A DNA stretch of 64,000 bases, taken from positions 62,001 through 126,000 of the forward strand of contig JAHDSQ010000003.1 in assembly GCA_018432615.1 (NCBI GenBank), given 5' to 3'. This DNA comes from Clostridia bacterium. Lineage in GTDB: Bacteria > Bacillota > Peptococcia > DRI-13 > SM3-B62. The notes under the pieces were generated by a model. The model was not told the DNA's origin. It ran no database searches and worked only from the letters and a program-made list of their open reading frames with translations. A program made the translations under genes and the position numbers. Shown one piece after another: positions 17,885 through 27,607 of this stretch; the first letter of the stretch is position 1; each line of letters opens with the position of its first letter.

Positions 17885-18637
17885 ATGGGTTTGTACAGGA
17901 CTGAGGCTTTGGTGCTGCGAAGTAGGAAATATATGGAGGCAGACAGCATCCTTACTGTTATGACAAAAAGAAGGGGTAGAATCGGGGCCATTGCTAAAGG
18001 AGTCCGTAAACAAAACAGCAGGCTAAGGGGCGGTGTACAGGTTTTTACCCATAATGATATGCTGCTATATCAGGGCCGAAGCCTTGATATAGTTACGCAG
18101 AGCGAGTGTATTGAAGCGTTTGGCGAACTCCATGAAGATATGGTGGCCATGACGGCCGCAGGCTATTGGAGTGAGTTGGTTGAAGCCTTAGTACCTGAGG
18201 GGGAACAGGACTTATCTTTATTTCAATTAGTCCTGGCCGGTTTTCACCTTTTGTGTCTCGCGGCCAATGCAACGGTCGTACGGGGACTGGAAATAAAGCT
18301 GTTGTCACAGCTGGGCTATTCTCCGGTCCTTGACAGGTGCGTGTCTTGCGGCAGGGCATTATCACAAGGTTTCGAGCCTGCTTTTTCCACAAACTTAGGT
18401 GGTGTCGTATGCTCTTCCTGTATAGGGGCACCCGGGAGTTATGAAATAAAACGTTTTTCCCACGAAGGGATAAGAGTCTGGCAACAATTAATCAAGATGG
18501 ATTTAAGCAAAATCAGGCGTTTAAAGGTGACCGGGGAGGCACTGGCTGTGCTGGAGGAGATTTTAGAGGCCTTTATAACAGTTCAGGTCGGTCGTTCCTT
18601 AAAGTCCAAGCCGGTGTTAAAAAGTATGCAACTATAG
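17885..18637 (+). CDS. recO: DNA repair protein RecO
   Basis: Recombination mediator that loads RecA with RecF/RecR at gaps. 250 residues. The OB-fold opening LYRTEALVLRSRKYMEADSI is typical, followed by a helical domain and a C4 zinc finger: CVSCGRAL (C-x2-C) and CSSCIG (C-x2-C) about 25 residues apart. Family length and the position after yqzL and before glyQS match other Firmicutes. No irregularity seen. Confidence 0.96.
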   Translation: MGLYRTEALVLRSRKYMEADSILTVMTKRRGRIGAIAKGVRKQNSRLRGGVQVFTHNDMLLYQGRSLDIVTQSECIEAFGELHEDMVAMTAAGYWSELVEALVPEGEQDLSLFQLVLAGFHLLCLAANATVVRGLEIKLLSQLGYSPVLDRCVSCGRALSQGFEPAFSTNLGGVVCSSCIGAPGSYEIKRFSHEGIRVWQQLIKMDLSKIRRLKVTGEALAVLEEILEAFITVQVGRSLKSKPVLKSMQL

Positions 18638-18672
18638 TTTGATGGGAATATTAGTTAACAGGAGGTGGAAAT

Positions 18673-19143
18673 ATGGATGAACTGAGTAAAATTGATGTTA
18701 TCAGACAAAGGCTTGGCGTGTCTTATGGTGAAGCAAAAGAGGCCCTTGACAGGGCGGATGGTGATGTATTGCAAGCTCTGATTATTTTGGAAAAGCCGAA
18801 GGGAAGGTCTGATAAAAAATCGGAAGAAAAGCTGGATAAGAAGCTGGACGAAAAGGCACATCAGGTAATGGACTATATCCGAGAGATAGTTAAAAAAGGA
18901 AATGTTACTAAGATAAAGATTAAAAAAGGAGACCGTGTAGTGCTCGATTTCCCCGCTACCGTTGGGGCGTTGGGTATTGGCGGAGCCTTATTAAGCCCGG
19001 TTCTCGCCGTGTTAGGGGTGGCCGGTACCGTAGCGGCATTTGTTAATAATTACAGTCTGGAGATCGTCCGTCCTGACGGTAGTGTTGAAAAACATGATCT
19101 TAAGTTTCTTACCGATGATAATAAAAATGAGCATCAAGACTAA
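18673..19143 (+). CDS. DUF4342 protein with UBA/TS-N-like N-terminus
   Basis: A 156-residue protein. Residues ~5-40 (DVIRQRLGVSYGEAKEALDR, then DGDVLQALIILE) form a UBA/TS-N-like three-helix unit, as in the elongation factor Ts N-domain. A charged lysine-rich linker follows, and the C-terminal half is DUF4342 (IREIVKKGNVTKIKIKKGD, then a glycine/alanine-rich hydrophobic stretch LGIGGALLSPVLAVLGVAGTV). Cellular role unknown; possible membrane association through the hydrophobic stretch. ATG preceded by GGAGGTGG. It lies between recO and the glycine T-box leader. Confidence 0.85.
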   Translation: MDELSKIDVIRQRLGVSYGEAKEALDRADGDVLQALIILEKPKGRSDKKSEEKLDKKLDEKAHQVMDYIREIVKKGNVTKIKIKKGDRVVLDFPATVGALGIGGALLSPVLAVLGVAGTVAAFVNNYSLEIVRPDGSVEKHDLKFLTDDNKNEHQD

Positions 19144-19184
19144 TTTATTTGCTAATCAATAGCATCTATAAGAAAATATATGGT

Positions 19185-19385
19185 GATGATGGGAAAGGTT
19201 TTTCGGTGTGAAAAAAAGCGAACCGGGGATGGTGAAAGCCCGGTTGTAGCCTGAAAAACGGGGCGTCCCGGAACCGAGGAGAAGAAAAAAGCCGGGCTTT
19301 TATCAAAGCCAAGCAGGGTGGAACCGCGGGAAAAACCTCTCGTCCCTGCAGCGTGATTGCTGCAAGGATGGGTGGTTTTTTATAT
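19185..19385 (+). ncRNA. T-box riboswitch leader controlling glyQS
   Basis: The invariant T-box AGGGTGGAACCGCGGG is present at 19315-19330. Upstream is the Stem I apical hairpin AACCGGG/CCCGGTT (19221-19245); a GGC triplet at 19262-19264 is a candidate glycine specifier. Downstream the terminator arm ACC..CGTCC-TGCAGC pairs with GCTGCA-GGATG..GGT (19335-19376) and runs into T5 (19376-19380). Uncharged tRNA-Gly should pair with the T-box bulge and favour the antiterminator, raising glyQS expression when glycine is scarce. The amino acid is deduced mainly from the downstream genes; the 5' border is approximate. Confidence 0.93.
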
Positions 19386-19448
19386 TATCAGAAAGTATAA
19401 GTGCAACTATAAAGATGTTCAACAAGAAAGAGGAGGTTTGTATAAGCC

Positions 19449-20366
19449 ATGAATTTTCAGGAGATTATCCTGGCCCTCAACGATTTTTGGGGCAGGCAGG
19501 GCTGTATTATTCAACAACCCTATGATTTGGAAAAAGGAGCAGGAACAATGAACCCCGCCACCTTTCTGAGGGCCTTGGGGCCGGAACCGTGGAATGTGGC
19601 CTACGTGGAGCCGTCAAGGAGGCCAACCGATGGGCGATATGGGGAGAATCCGAACCGTCTCCAGCATTATTACCAGTATCAGGTTATCCTTAAGCCTTCG
19701 CCGGATGATATCCAGGAATTGTATTTGGAGAGTCTGAAGACCCTGGGCATTGATTTGAGAAGGCACGATGTAAGGTTTGTTGAGGATAATTGGGAATCAC
19801 CGACCTTGGGAGCATGGGGGTTGGGTTGGGAGGTATGGTTGGACGGTATGGAAATAACCCAGTTCACCTATTTTCAACAGTGTGGCGGTATTGACTGCAG
19901 GCCGGTGGCCGGGGAGATAACGTATGGTTTGGAACGTATTGCGATGTTCATTCAGGAAAAGGAAAGCGTTTATGATATTACCTGGGTCGATGATATCACC
20001 TACGGTGATGTGCATCACCAGAATGAAGTGGATTATTCTCATTACAACTTTGAAGTCGCCGATACAGAAATGCTCTTCAGACATTTCGATGATTATGAAA
20101 AGGAAGCCTTGAGGGTAATTGAAAAAGGCTTGGTACAACCGGCCTATGATTACGTTTTAAAGTGCTCACATACTTTTAACCTCTTGGATGCCAGGGGTGC
20201 CATCAGTGTTACGGAAAGAACCGGCTTTATAGCTAGGGTAAGGAATATGGCCCGTCACTGTGCCCAAGCCTATGTTCAACAACGGGAGTCATTAGGATAT
20301 CCGCTTGTGAAGGACAAGGTCCAGCGTGGACAATTGGGCTTAACGAGCGAGAAGGGAGAGGTTTAA
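19449..20366 (+). CDS. glyQ: Glycine-tRNA ligase alpha subunit
   Basis: Catalytic subunit of the alpha2beta2 bacterial glycyl-tRNA synthetase; makes glycyl-adenylate and charges tRNA-Gly. 305 residues, family length. Starts [19 protein letters not shown] and continues with the class II motifs [15 protein letters not shown] and [21 protein letters not shown], all diagnostic. AGGAGG lies 12 bases upstream, rather far but without a better start. It is expressed behind the T-box leader and ends two bases before glyS. Confidence 0.98.
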   Translation: MNFQEIILALNDFWGRQGCIIQQPYDLEKGAGTMNPATFLRALGPEPWNVAYVEPSRRPTDGRYGENPNRLQHYYQYQVILKPSPDDIQELYLESLKTLGIDLRRHDVRFVEDNWESPTLGAWGLGWEVWLDGMEITQFTYFQQCGGIDCRPVAGEITYGLERIAMFIQEKESVYDITWVDDITYGDVHHQNEVDYSHYNFEVADTEMLFRHFDDYEKEALRVIEKGLVQPAYDYVLKCSHTFNLLDARGAISVTERTGFIARVRNMARHCAQAYVQQRESLGYPLVKDKVQRGQLGLTSEKGEV

Positions 20367-20368
20367 AA

Positions 20369-22447
20369 ATGGCAGATTATTTACTTGAAATCGGGACGGA
20401 AGAAATTCCCGCCAAGTTTATGCCGACGGCATTGGAACAGCTTAAGAAATTTGCCAAAGAGAGGATTGAAGAAAGACGCATCTCTTTTGGAAGCATACAG
20501 ACCATGGGTACTCCCAGGCGCATGGCCTTGCTGGTTTATGACATTGCCCCGAGGGAAGAGGATGTCAAAGAAGAAGTAAAGGGTCCGGCCAAAAAGGCGG
20601 CTTTTGCTCCGGACGGGAGCCTGACGAAAGCCGGGGAGGGCTTTGCTCGCTCCCAGGGAGTGGCGTCTAATGAACTGATAATCAAGGATACCGGTAAGGG
20701 CGAGTACGTATACGCCATGCATGAAGTCAAGGGGAAACCGACGAAAGAGGTATTGCCGGAAATAGTTGTACAAATCATCGGGGATTTGTCTTTTCCCAAA
20801 CCCATGCGTTGGGCAAATAAAGAAATGCGCTTTGCCAGACCGATACGCTGGCTGGTCTCACTGCTGGATAAAGAGATCATTCCCGTGGAGATTGAAGGCT
20901 TAAGGGCAGGTAATTTGACCAGGGGACACCGGGTTTTGGGACAAGAAAAGATCACCATTACCGAACCCTCAAGGTATATCAAGCAATTGGAAGAAAATTT
21001 TGTGATGGCAGATCAAGGCAAAAGACATGACGAGTGCTGGCGGCAGATACAGGAAGCGGCAAAAACAGTGGGTGGGGAAGTTGAGTATGATGAAGAACTT
21101 CTGGATGAAGTCACATATCTTTTAGAATGGCCCACAGCCGTGATGGGTGAATTTGATCAAGCCTATTTGGAAATGCCCGTAGAGGTTATAATAACGCCAA
21201 TGCGTGAGCATCAGCGCTATTTCCCGGTCCGTAATGACAAGGGAGAACTTTTGAACCGTTTTATTACCCTTCGCAATGGTGATGACAAACACCTTGAGGT
21301 AGTAAAATCAGGGAACGAAAAGGTTTTACGGGCAAGACTTGCCGACGCCCGTTTTTTCTGGGAAGAGGACAAGAAGAGGAATTTAGCCGAGAATTTGCCC
21401 AAACTTAAAAAGGTTATCTTTCAAGAGGAACTGGGTACCTTGGCTCAAAAAACAGAAAGGGTGAAGGCTCTGGTAGAATCACTGGCTCTTTTGCTGGAGC
21501 TTCCTGAGAATGTGCGCTGCGCTGCCATAAGGGCTGCCGAATTGGCAAAAGCCGATCTGACAACAAACATGGTGTATGAGTTTCCTGAGCTACAGGGCAT
21601 TATGGGACGATACTATGCCTTGTTGTCAGGTGAAACAGAAGAGGTTGCCCTGGCTGTTAAGGAGCATTATCAGCCGCGTTTTGCCGGGGATGAGATACCG
21701 TCAGAGATAGTTGGAGCCTTGGTAGGCATTGCCGACAAGGCGGATACGGTGGCAGGTTGTTTTGCCGCTGGTATTGAGCCTACCGGTTCCCAGGATCCTT
21801 ATGCCCTAAGGCGCCAGGCGATGGGGATTTGCCTGACGCTGATAGGGCACAGCTTGGAAATAGATTTGGCCGGTTTGTTGAAAATGGCTTTGAGTAAATA
21901 TCAAGATATTCTGTCGGAAGATAAAATTGGGGAAGAGACCTTAGCTAAATTGATGGAATTTTTCCGGGCTCGTGTCAAGAACATTTTGGCTGATAAAGGC
22001 TATAGTTTTGATGTGAGTGAGGCCGTTTTGGGGGTCGAATACGGTTTGCTGACGACAACCTTGATGAGGGCTGAAGCTTTGAGCCGGATGAAGGATGATG
22101 AGTGTTTTGGTGAGATGTTGACGTCTTTTACACGTGCCTACAACATCGCGAAAAAGGCTCGGGACATTGAGGTGAAGCCGGAGTTTCTTACGGAACCCGC
22201 GGAAAAAGAGCTTTATCACGCTATCGTAGCCTGTGAAGGCAGGGTGGCGGAAAAGAAGGTGCAGCAAGAATATGAAGATGCCATTAAGGAACTGTCTGCT
22301 TTGACAGGACCGATAAATGCCTTCTTTGATGCTGTAATGGTTATGGCCGAGGACGATAAGGTTCGCAATAATAGACTGGGATTGTTGAGACGGATTACAA
22401 AACTTACCCAGGAAGTAGGGGATCTAAGTAAAATAACAATTTCTTGA
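20369..22447 (+). CDS. glyS: Glycine-tRNA ligase beta subunit
   Basis: Beta subunit that binds tRNA-Gly; 692 residues, normal length. Starts MADYLLEIGTEEIPAKFMPTA, the standard opening, with GPAKKAAFAPDG, PKPMRWANKEMRFARPIRW and PVEVIITPMREHQRYFPV in order, the middle HD-like region, and the C-terminal DALR anticodon-binding domain (LLTTTLMRAEALS to AYNIAKKA). Follows glyQ by two bases and shares its T-box control. Confidence 0.98.
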   Translation: MADYLLEIGTEEIPAKFMPTALEQLKKFAKERIEERRISFGSIQTMGTPRRMALLVYDIAPREEDVKEEVKGPAKKAAFAPDGSLTKAGEGFARSQGVASNELIIKDTGKGEYVYAMHEVKGKPTKEVLPEIVVQIIGDLSFPKPMRWANKEMRFARPIRWLVSLLDKEIIPVEIEGLRAGNLTRGHRVLGQEKITITEPSRYIKQLEENFVMADQGKRHDECWRQIQEAAKTVGGEVEYDEELLDEVTYLLEWPTAVMGEFDQAYLEMPVEVIITPMREHQRYFPVRNDKGELLNRFITLRNGDDKHLEVVKSGNEKVLRARLADARFFWEEDKKRNLAENLPKLKKVIFQEELGTLAQKTERVKALVESLALLLELPENVRCAAIRAAELAKADLTTNMVYEFPELQGIMGRYYALLSGETEEVALAVKEHYQPRFAGDEIPSEIVGALVGIADKADTVAGCFAAGIEPTGSQDPYALRRQAMGICLTLIGHSLEIDLAGLLKMALSKYQDILSEDKIGEETLAKLMEFFRARVKNILADKGYSFDVSEAVLGVEYGLLTTTLMRAEALSRMKDDECFGEMLTSFTRAYNIAKKARDIEVKPEFLTEPAEKELYHAIVACEGRVAEKKVQQEYEDAIKELSALTGPINAFFDAVMVMAEDDKVRNNRLGLLRRITKLTQEVGDLSKITIS

Positions 22448-22478
22448 TTGATGCGGTGTAATATCGATATCGGAAGTA

Positions 22479-22523
22479 AATGTTATAACATTATTGCAAA
22501 AACCATCACAAATAGTGTATCAT
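22479..22523 (+). promoter_or_regulatory. Probable ccpN promoter with an upstream 14-bp palindrome
   Basis: AATGTTATAACATT (22479-22492) is a perfect palindrome lying two bases before TTGCAA (22494-22499); after 18 bases comes TATCAT (22518-22523). A second palindrome ATATCGATAT sits at 22461-22470. The dyad is a candidate operator for the regulator encoded next, but no consensus was matched. Confidence 0.45.
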
Positions 22524-22552
22524 ATTAATCAAAAGCGTCATCATTAAATGGG

Positions 22553-23206
22553 GTGGTACCGATACGGTTAACAGAGCGCCAGGAACGGATTATAGAGATT
22601 GTCAAGGAGAAGGGACCAATAAAGGGAGAAGATATTGCCGATATCCTGGGCTACGTGAGGTCGACGCTACGACCTGATTTGTCTATTCTGACGAAGGCCG
22701 GTATACTGGGAGCGCGTCCCAGGGTAGGCTACTATTTTACCGGAAAAGGTGTTGCCTCCCAGGTGGCAGAAGAAATAAACAAAATAATGATAAAAGACAT
22801 CAAAGCAGTTCCAGCGGTGGTTAGCGTTGAAACCACCGTTTATGATGCCATTGTTTCCCTGTTTATGATGGATGTAGGAAGTCTGTTTGTTGTGAGTGAG
22901 GGAGGATTGCTGGAAGGCGTTGTATCAAGGAAGGATTTGCTTAAGTTTTCTATGGGACAGGTGAACATACAAGAGGTTCCAATCACTGTTGTTATGACGC
23001 GTATGCCTAATTTGATCACCGTTGGACCTGAGGACAACCTTTGGTCGGCGGCCAAAAAACTTATCGACCATGAAATTGATTCTCTGCCCGTGGTCCGACC
23101 TATTACATACCGGGGCCAAGAAGGTCTGGAGGTTATAGGCAGGATTACTAAAACAACTATAGCCAGGGTCTTTGTGGAGTTGGGCCAGGGCGAGGAATTC
23201 AAATAA
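22553..23206 (+). CDS. ccpN: CcpN-like transcription repressor (HTH plus two CBS domains)
   Basis: A 217-residue regulator: N-terminal winged helix ([25 protein letters not shown], then [17 protein letters not shown]) and two CBS domains (residues ~75-210; [55 protein letters not shown]). This is the CcpN/YqzB architecture; in Bacillus it represses gluconeogenic genes and senses nucleotides through CBS. As in Bacillus, the PPDK-type regulator follows directly. GTG 22553 gives the family-typical N-terminus but has only a weak ribosome site. It probably coordinates pyruvate/PEP metabolism with the two downstream genes. Confidence 0.93.
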   Translation: MVPIRLTERQERIIEIVKEKGPIKGEDIADILGYVRSTLRPDLSILTKAGILGARPRVGYYFTGKGVASQVAEEINKIMIKDIKAVPAVVSVETTVYDAIVSLFMMDVGSLFVVSEGGLLEGVVSRKDLLKFSMGQVNIQEVPITVVMTRMPNLITVGPEDNLWSAAKKLIDHEIDSLPVVRPITYRGQEGLEVIGRITKTTIARVFVELGQGEEFK

Positions 23207-23219
23207 GGAGGGGAAAACC

Positions 23220-24041
23220 ATAGCGATACCGATTATTTATGTCATATCAGACTCATTGGGAGAAACAGCGGAGTTTGTGGCAAAAGCCGCAGCCAGCCAA
23301 TTCAATTCCGGCAAGGCGGAAATTCGCAGGGTTCCGTATGTTAATGATGCGGAACATATTGTGCAGGTTTTGGAAGAGGTGGCACAACATCGGGCAATTG
23401 TTGCTTTTACTCTCGTTGTTCCACAGTTACGTGATTGTCTGGTGAAAAAGGCTGCGGAAGTAGGGGTTGTTACGGTAGATCTGCTCGGACCGATGATGGA
23501 TGCTATCTCGAAGTTTTCACATTCGTCGCCTAGATATGAGCCCGGATTGATCCATAAAATGGACGAAGAGTATTTCAAAAAAGTGGATGCCATTGAATTT
23601 GCCGTTAAATATGATGACGGGAAAGACCCAAGAGGCATTGTGAATGCGGATATTGTTTTGATAGGGGTTTCTCGCACGTCAAAGACGCCGCTTTGTATGT
23701 ATCTTGCTCATAAAAGAATAAGAGCCGCCAATATTCCTCTTGTCCCGGAGGTCGCTCCGCCGGAAGAGTTGTATCAACTTTCACCAGGCAAGGTGATAGG
23801 GTTGACGGTTAAACCGGAGGTGTTGAATCCTATTCGTAAAGAGCGCTTGCTTTCTTTGGGGCTCGCTCCGGATGCGGATTATGCCAGTAATGAGAGAATC
23901 CTCAAGGAAATAGAATACGCAGAAGAGGTAATGACCAAGTTAAGATGCCCGGTCATTGATGTTACTAATAGAGCCATTGAAGAAAATGCGGGTAGGATAT
24001 TACAAATATATTATCGAGGTGAGTATGGTGCAAAAAAATAG
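23220..24041 (+). CDS. PPDK regulatory kinase/phosphorylase (DUF299), apparent AUA start
   Basis: Bifunctional serine/threonine kinase and Pi-dependent phosphorylase that switches pyruvate phosphate dikinase off and on. The protein begins [20 protein letters not shown], the family opening; the P-loop GVSRTSKT lies near residues 149-156, followed by [12 protein letters not shown]. No ATG, GTG or TTG exists between the strong ribosome site AGGAGGGG (23206-23213) and the conserved first strand; the codon at the right place (23220, six bases on) is ATA. A TTG at 23172 is in frame but 34 bases before that site and inside ccpN. The gene overlaps ppdK by 17 bases, its obvious target. Confidence 0.9.
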   Translation: MAIPIIYVISDSLGETAEFVAKAAASQFNSGKAEIRRVPYVNDAEHIVQVLEEVAQHRAIVAFTLVVPQLRDCLVKKAAEVGVVTVDLLGPMMDAISKFSHSSPRYEPGLIHKMDEEYFKKVDAIEFAVKYDDGKDPRGIVNADIVLIGVSRTSKTPLCMYLAHKRIRAANIPLVPEVAPPEELYQLSPGKVIGLTVKPEVLNPIRKERLLSLGLAPDADYASNERILKEIEYAEEVMTKLRCPVIDVTNRAIEENAGRILQIYYRGEYGAKK

Positions 24042-26676
24042 TCGCGTGTACCTTTTTAAGGAAGGAAATGCCGGAATGAAAGCGTTGTTAGGTGGGAAAG
24101 GGGCTAACCTTGCGGAAATGACCAACATAGGTTTGCCTGTTCCTCCGGGTATGACGATCACAACCAAGGCGTGCATTGAATATTTTGACAATAACAAGAA
24201 CTTCCCGGAGGGCTTGGAGGAAGAACTGTGGGATAAGCTTAAGGAAGTAGAGAAACAGGCCGGCAAAAGATTTGGGGATAACAATAATCCGCTTTTAGTT
24301 TCTGTCCGTTCCGGGGCCCCTATTTCTATGCCGGGTATGATGGATACCATCTTAAACCTGGGTTTAAACGATGAGACAGTAGAGGGATTGGTAGAGGCAA
24401 CTCAAAACAGGCGTTTTGCTTTGGACAGTTATCGGCGTTTTATTCAAATGTTTGCGAATGTTGTGATGGGTGTCGATCACTTTGAGTTTGAAAATGTGTT
24501 GGAAAGGATCAAGACAGAAAGTGGGGCGCAACAGGACAAAGACCTTAATGCTCAAGCCTTAGAAAAGGTCATCAACGGATATAAGGCGGTTGTCAGGCGT
24601 TCTGCCGGGAAGGACTTCCCCCAGAATCCTAAGGAACAGTTGTTAATGGCGGTTCGCGCTGTTTTTAGTTCCTGGTTTAATCCCCGGGCGGATGTCTATC
24701 GCAAAATCAATAAGATTTCGCGAGACCTCGGTACTGCGGTGAACATTCAGTCTATGGTCTTCGGTAATATGGGAGATGACTCCGGTACCGGTGTAGCTTT
24801 TACAAGAAACCCATCCACCGGCGAAAGCAAGCTTTATGGTGAATTCTTGATGAATGCCCAGGGAGAGGACGTTGTAGCCGGAATACGTACACCCCAGTCG
24901 ATACAACAGCTCAGTGAGGAAAATAATGAGATATATGAGCAGTTCGTCAAGATATGCAAAAAGCTCGAAAACCATTATCGTGATGTTCAGGATATAGAAT
25001 TTACCATTGAAAAGGGCAAACTATACCTCTTGCAAACGAGAACAGGCAAGAGAACAGCCAGTGCTGCCGTTAGGATTGCCGTTGAGATGGTACATGAAGG
25101 TATTATATCTAAAGAGGAAGCATTGCTGCGTGTGGATCCGAGCTCCCTTGACCAGTTGTTGCATAAGAGGATAGACGTTAATTCCGAAGCCAAGGTCATA
25201 GCTACGGGGTTGCCGGCTTCGCCGGGAGCCGCTTCCGGACAAGTGGTTTTTAATGCTGATGAGGCTGAGGAGCAGAATAAAAAAGGGAAAAAAGTTGTTT
25301 TGGTTCGTACGGAAACTACTCCGGACGACATTCATGGTATTGTTGCCTCGCAAGGTGTTCTGACCAGCAGGGGTGGCATGACCAGTCATGCTGCCGTCGT
25401 TGCCCGCGGCATGGGTAAGTGCTGTGTTTGCGGCTGTGAAAGCATTAAAATTGATTATGAGACCGAAACGATGAAGGTTGGTAGTCTCGTTATCAAGAAA
25501 AATGATGTGATATCTATAGATGGAAGTACCGGCAGGGTTATCCTGGGTGAGGTAAAAATGATTCCCCCGGAGCTAAGTGCCGAATTTCAGGAAATATTGG
25601 TTTGGGCTGATGAAGTAAAGAGACTGGTCGTAAGAGCCAATGCTGATACCCCTCAGGATGCAAAAAAAGCCAGAGAATTCGGGGCGGAGGGAATTGGATT
25701 ATGCCGTACCGAGCATATGTTTATGGCCCCCGACCGTGTGCCTATTGTGCAGGAGATGATTCTTGCCGACAATATCGAGGACAGGGAAAAGGCTTTGGCC
25801 AAGCTTTTGCCGATTCAAGAAGAGGATTTCTACGGTATTCTTAAGACCATGGACGGTTATCCCGTTACGATTAGATTACTTGATCCTCCCCTGCATGAGT
25901 TTTTACCCAACATTGAAGAGTTGGTGCTGGAGGTGCATGAGCTGAGGAGAACTCAAGCCGACCCGGAAAAACTGGCTGAGTTGGAGACGGTACTGAGCAA
26001 GGCCAGGAACTTGCATGAGTTCAATCCCATGTTGGGACATCGTGGTTGCCGTTTAGCCATTACCTTCCCGGAGATATCCAAAATGCAGGCACGGGCGATA
26101 TTCCAGGCGACAGTTCGTTTGGTTAAAGAAGGATATAAACCTATACCGGAGGTAGAGGTACCGCTGGTTATCGATCAGAACGAACTGATATTGTTGCGTA
26201 ATGTGGTAGAAAAAGCAGCCCAGGAAGTAATAGCAGAAACAAAAGTTGATTTCAAATATTCGGTAGGCACTATGATCGAGATGCCGCGAGCCTGCCTGAC
26301 CGCCGATCAAATCGCTCCGCATGCCGACTTCTTTTCCTTTGGCACTAATGATCTTACCCAAACCACCTTCGGCTTCAGCCGGGATGATGCGGAGGGCAAG
26401 TTCATGACGGAGTACATTGATAAGAAGATACTCAAGAATGACCCCTTTATAGTTTTGGACCGGGATGGTGTAGGAAAATTGATGGAATACACGGTGGAAA
26501 AAGGCCGGGGAGTCAAGCCTAAACTTGAAATCGGTATTTGCGGTGAGCATGGTGGGGAGCCTAATTCGGTGGAATTTTGCCATATGATTGGTTTGAACTA
26601 TGTCAGCTGCTCACCTTTTAGGGTGCCTATTGCCAGGCTGGCTGCTGCTCAGGCGACTGTAAGCAACAAAAACTAA
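24025..26676 (+). CDS. ppdK: Pyruvate, phosphate dikinase
   Basis: Interconverts pyruvate + ATP + Pi and PEP + AMP + PPi. 883 residues from ATG 24025 ([17 protein letters not shown]); GAGGTGA lies very close upstream, so GTG 24028 is possible too. Domains in order: nucleotide-binding ([41 protein letters not shown]), phospho-His domain with [13 protein letters not shown], His at 455 and the regulatory Thr two residues before it, then the PEP/pyruvate barrel with [10 protein letters not shown] (Cys ~839). Length and all catalytic residues are intact. It is controlled by the regulator encoded just upstream. In anaerobes it can serve glycolysis with PPi or gluconeogenesis. Confidence 0.98.
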   Translation: MVQKNSRVYLFKEGNAGMKALLGGKGANLAEMTNIGLPVPPGMTITTKACIEYFDNNKNFPEGLEEELWDKLKEVEKQAGKRFGDNNNPLLVSVRSGAPISMPGMMDTILNLGLNDETVEGLVEATQNRRFALDSYRRFIQMFANVVMGVDHFEFENVLERIKTESGAQQDKDLNAQALEKVINGYKAVVRRSAGKDFPQNPKEQLLMAVRAVFSSWFNPRADVYRKINKISRDLGTAVNIQSMVFGNMGDDSGTGVAFTRNPSTGESKLYGEFLMNAQGEDVVAGIRTPQSIQQLSEENNEIYEQFVKICKKLENHYRDVQDIEFTIEKGKLYLLQTRTGKRTASAAVRIAVEMVHEGIISKEEALLRVDPSSLDQLLHKRIDVNSEAKVIATGLPASPGAASGQVVFNADEAEEQNKKGKKVVLVRTETTPDDIHGIVASQGVLTSRGGMTSHAAVVARGMGKCCVCGCESIKIDYETETMKVGSLVIKKNDVISIDGSTGRVILGEVKMIPPELSAEFQEILVWADEVKRLVVRANADTPQDAKKAREFGAEGIGLCRTEHMFMAPDRVPIVQEMILADNIEDREKALAKLLPIQEEDFYGILKTMDGYPVTIRLLDPPLHEFLPNIEELVLEVHELRRTQADPEKLAELETVLSKARNLHEFNPMLGHRGCRLAITFPEISKMQARAIFQATVRLVKEGYKPIPEVEVPLVIDQNELILLRNVVEKAAQEVIAETKVDFKYSVGTMIEMPRACLTADQIAPHADFFSFGTNDLTQTTFGFSRDDAEGKFMTEYIDKKILKNDPFIVLDRDGVGKLMEYTVEKGRGVKPKLEIGICGEHGGEPNSVEFCHMIGLNYVSCSPFRVPIARLAAAQATVSNKN

Positions 26677-26713
26677 TCAGAATAAGGATCAAAAAAAGGA
26701 TTAAAATAAATGC

Positions 26714-26759
26714 AAAACAGGGTATTGTCATATCAATTTAAATGGCAATACCCTGTTTT
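26714..26759. terminator. Bidirectional-type terminator after ppdK
   Basis: AAAACAGGGTATTG (26714-26727) pairs perfectly with CAATACCCTGTTTT (26746-26759), 14 base pairs with an 18-base loop; A-run on one side and T-run on the other. Confidence 0.88.
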
Positions 26760-26790
26760 GTTGGCTTCTAGGCGTGTCCATGAAAAAACA

Positions 26791-26799
26791 TGTTATAAT
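26791..26799 (+). promoter_or_regulatory. Extended -10 promoter of the lipoprotein gene
   Basis: TGT directly followed by TATAAT (26794-26799) gives a perfect extended -10 element; no good -35 is present. It lies about 60 bases before the lipoprotein start. Confidence 0.5.
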
Positions 26800-26856
26800 G
26801 AGCATCAGTAGATAAATGTGAAGCAAGAGAATTTATATTTTTGGAGATGAAGTGTT

Positions 26857-27396
26857 GTGAAAAAATTTAAGAATTCATTTATCATGATTAGTTTACTATT
26901 AATATTATTAGTTTTAGCATCTTGCCAAGGTAGGATGATACAAGAGCCAGCCATTAAAATATCATATGATTCCCAAGAACTAAAGCCAATCTATTATGGA
27001 GATAGAAATAATAAAGATGAAGAGCATATTGAAGAAGCGATAAAGAGTGTTATGGTTGGGAAAAGGTTTATTGATTTGCCAATGATTGATTTTGGAGAAA
27101 AAATTGAAATTGAAGCCCTGAATTTTGAAACAACCGAATTCGAAGTCTATGATTATATAGTAGATGAAAGAGGAAATATTGTATCTGAATATGACATAAA
27201 TCCACTTATATTAACTTCAGTAGAAGAAGGAAATACAGATTTTGCTTTTGAGGAAAGGGAAGACTTAGAAAAATATCATGATTATATGGTCGAAGGTAAA
27301 TCCATACATTGCTTATTAATCAGAAGTAAAATAAATAAGTCTTCTTTCGCATTCGGAGTACTTGTATTAGGTCAGAAAGTGTTCCATAATGCGTAA
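26857..27396 (+). CDS. Putative lipoprotein of unknown function
   Basis: A 179-residue secreted lipoprotein. The N-terminus has a basic start (MKKFKN), a hydrophobic core (ISLLLILLVL) and the lipobox LASC with Cys at 23, so it should be cleaved by signal peptidase II and anchored outside the membrane. The mature part is acidic, contains FGEKIEIEALNFETTEFEVYDYIVDE and DYMVEGKSIHCLLIRS, and has no family I can name. GTG start at 26857, with GGAG 10 bases upstream. It stands alone between two terminators in the island after ppdK, and its last codons lie in repeat copy 1. A+T content is higher than in ppdK, in line with acquisition. Confidence 0.75.
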   Translation: MKKFKNSFIMISLLLILLVLASCQGRMIQEPAIKISYDSQELKPIYYGDRNNKDEEHIEEAIKSVMVGKRFIDLPMIDFGEKIEIEALNFETTEFEVYDYIVDERGNIVSEYDINPLILTSVEEGNTDFAFEEREDLEKYHDYMVEGKSIHCLLIRSKINKSSFAFGVLVLGQKVFHNA

Positions 27397-27466
27397 AAAA
27401 TAGAGATTGTACTATTTTGACAGCTACCGCCCAAGCTGCTGTGAATGGCAAAGACCAATAGAAGCA
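27378..27466 (+). repeat. Repeat copy 1, resembling the 3' tail of ppdK
   Basis: Shares AAGTGTTCCATAAT(G/A)CGTAAAAA, CTATTTTGACAGCT and later blocks with copy 2 at 30319-30405. In one frame it reads ILTATAQAAVNGKDQ-stop, resembling the end of PPDK ([16 protein letters not shown]-stop). It includes the last codons of the lipoprotein gene and is followed by a terminator, as ppdK is. Confidence 0.7.
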
Positions 27467-27484
27467 GATATTTATCTGAAGCAG

Positions 27485-27527
27485 GGGTATTGTCTTTGAA
27501 TGATTTTAAGAGACAGTACCCTTTTTT
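27485..27527 (+). terminator. Terminator after repeat copy 1
   Basis: GGGTATTGTCTT pairs with AAGAGACAGTACCC (one G-U, one bulge) and runs into six T at 27522-27527. Confidence 0.8.
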
Positions 27528-27607
27528 ATTTAACTTAAAGTAAAATATTCCGTGGGATTCTACAAATTCACTTGTATAATAGTTTAGATGATGGAGGAGG
27601 TGAACCT

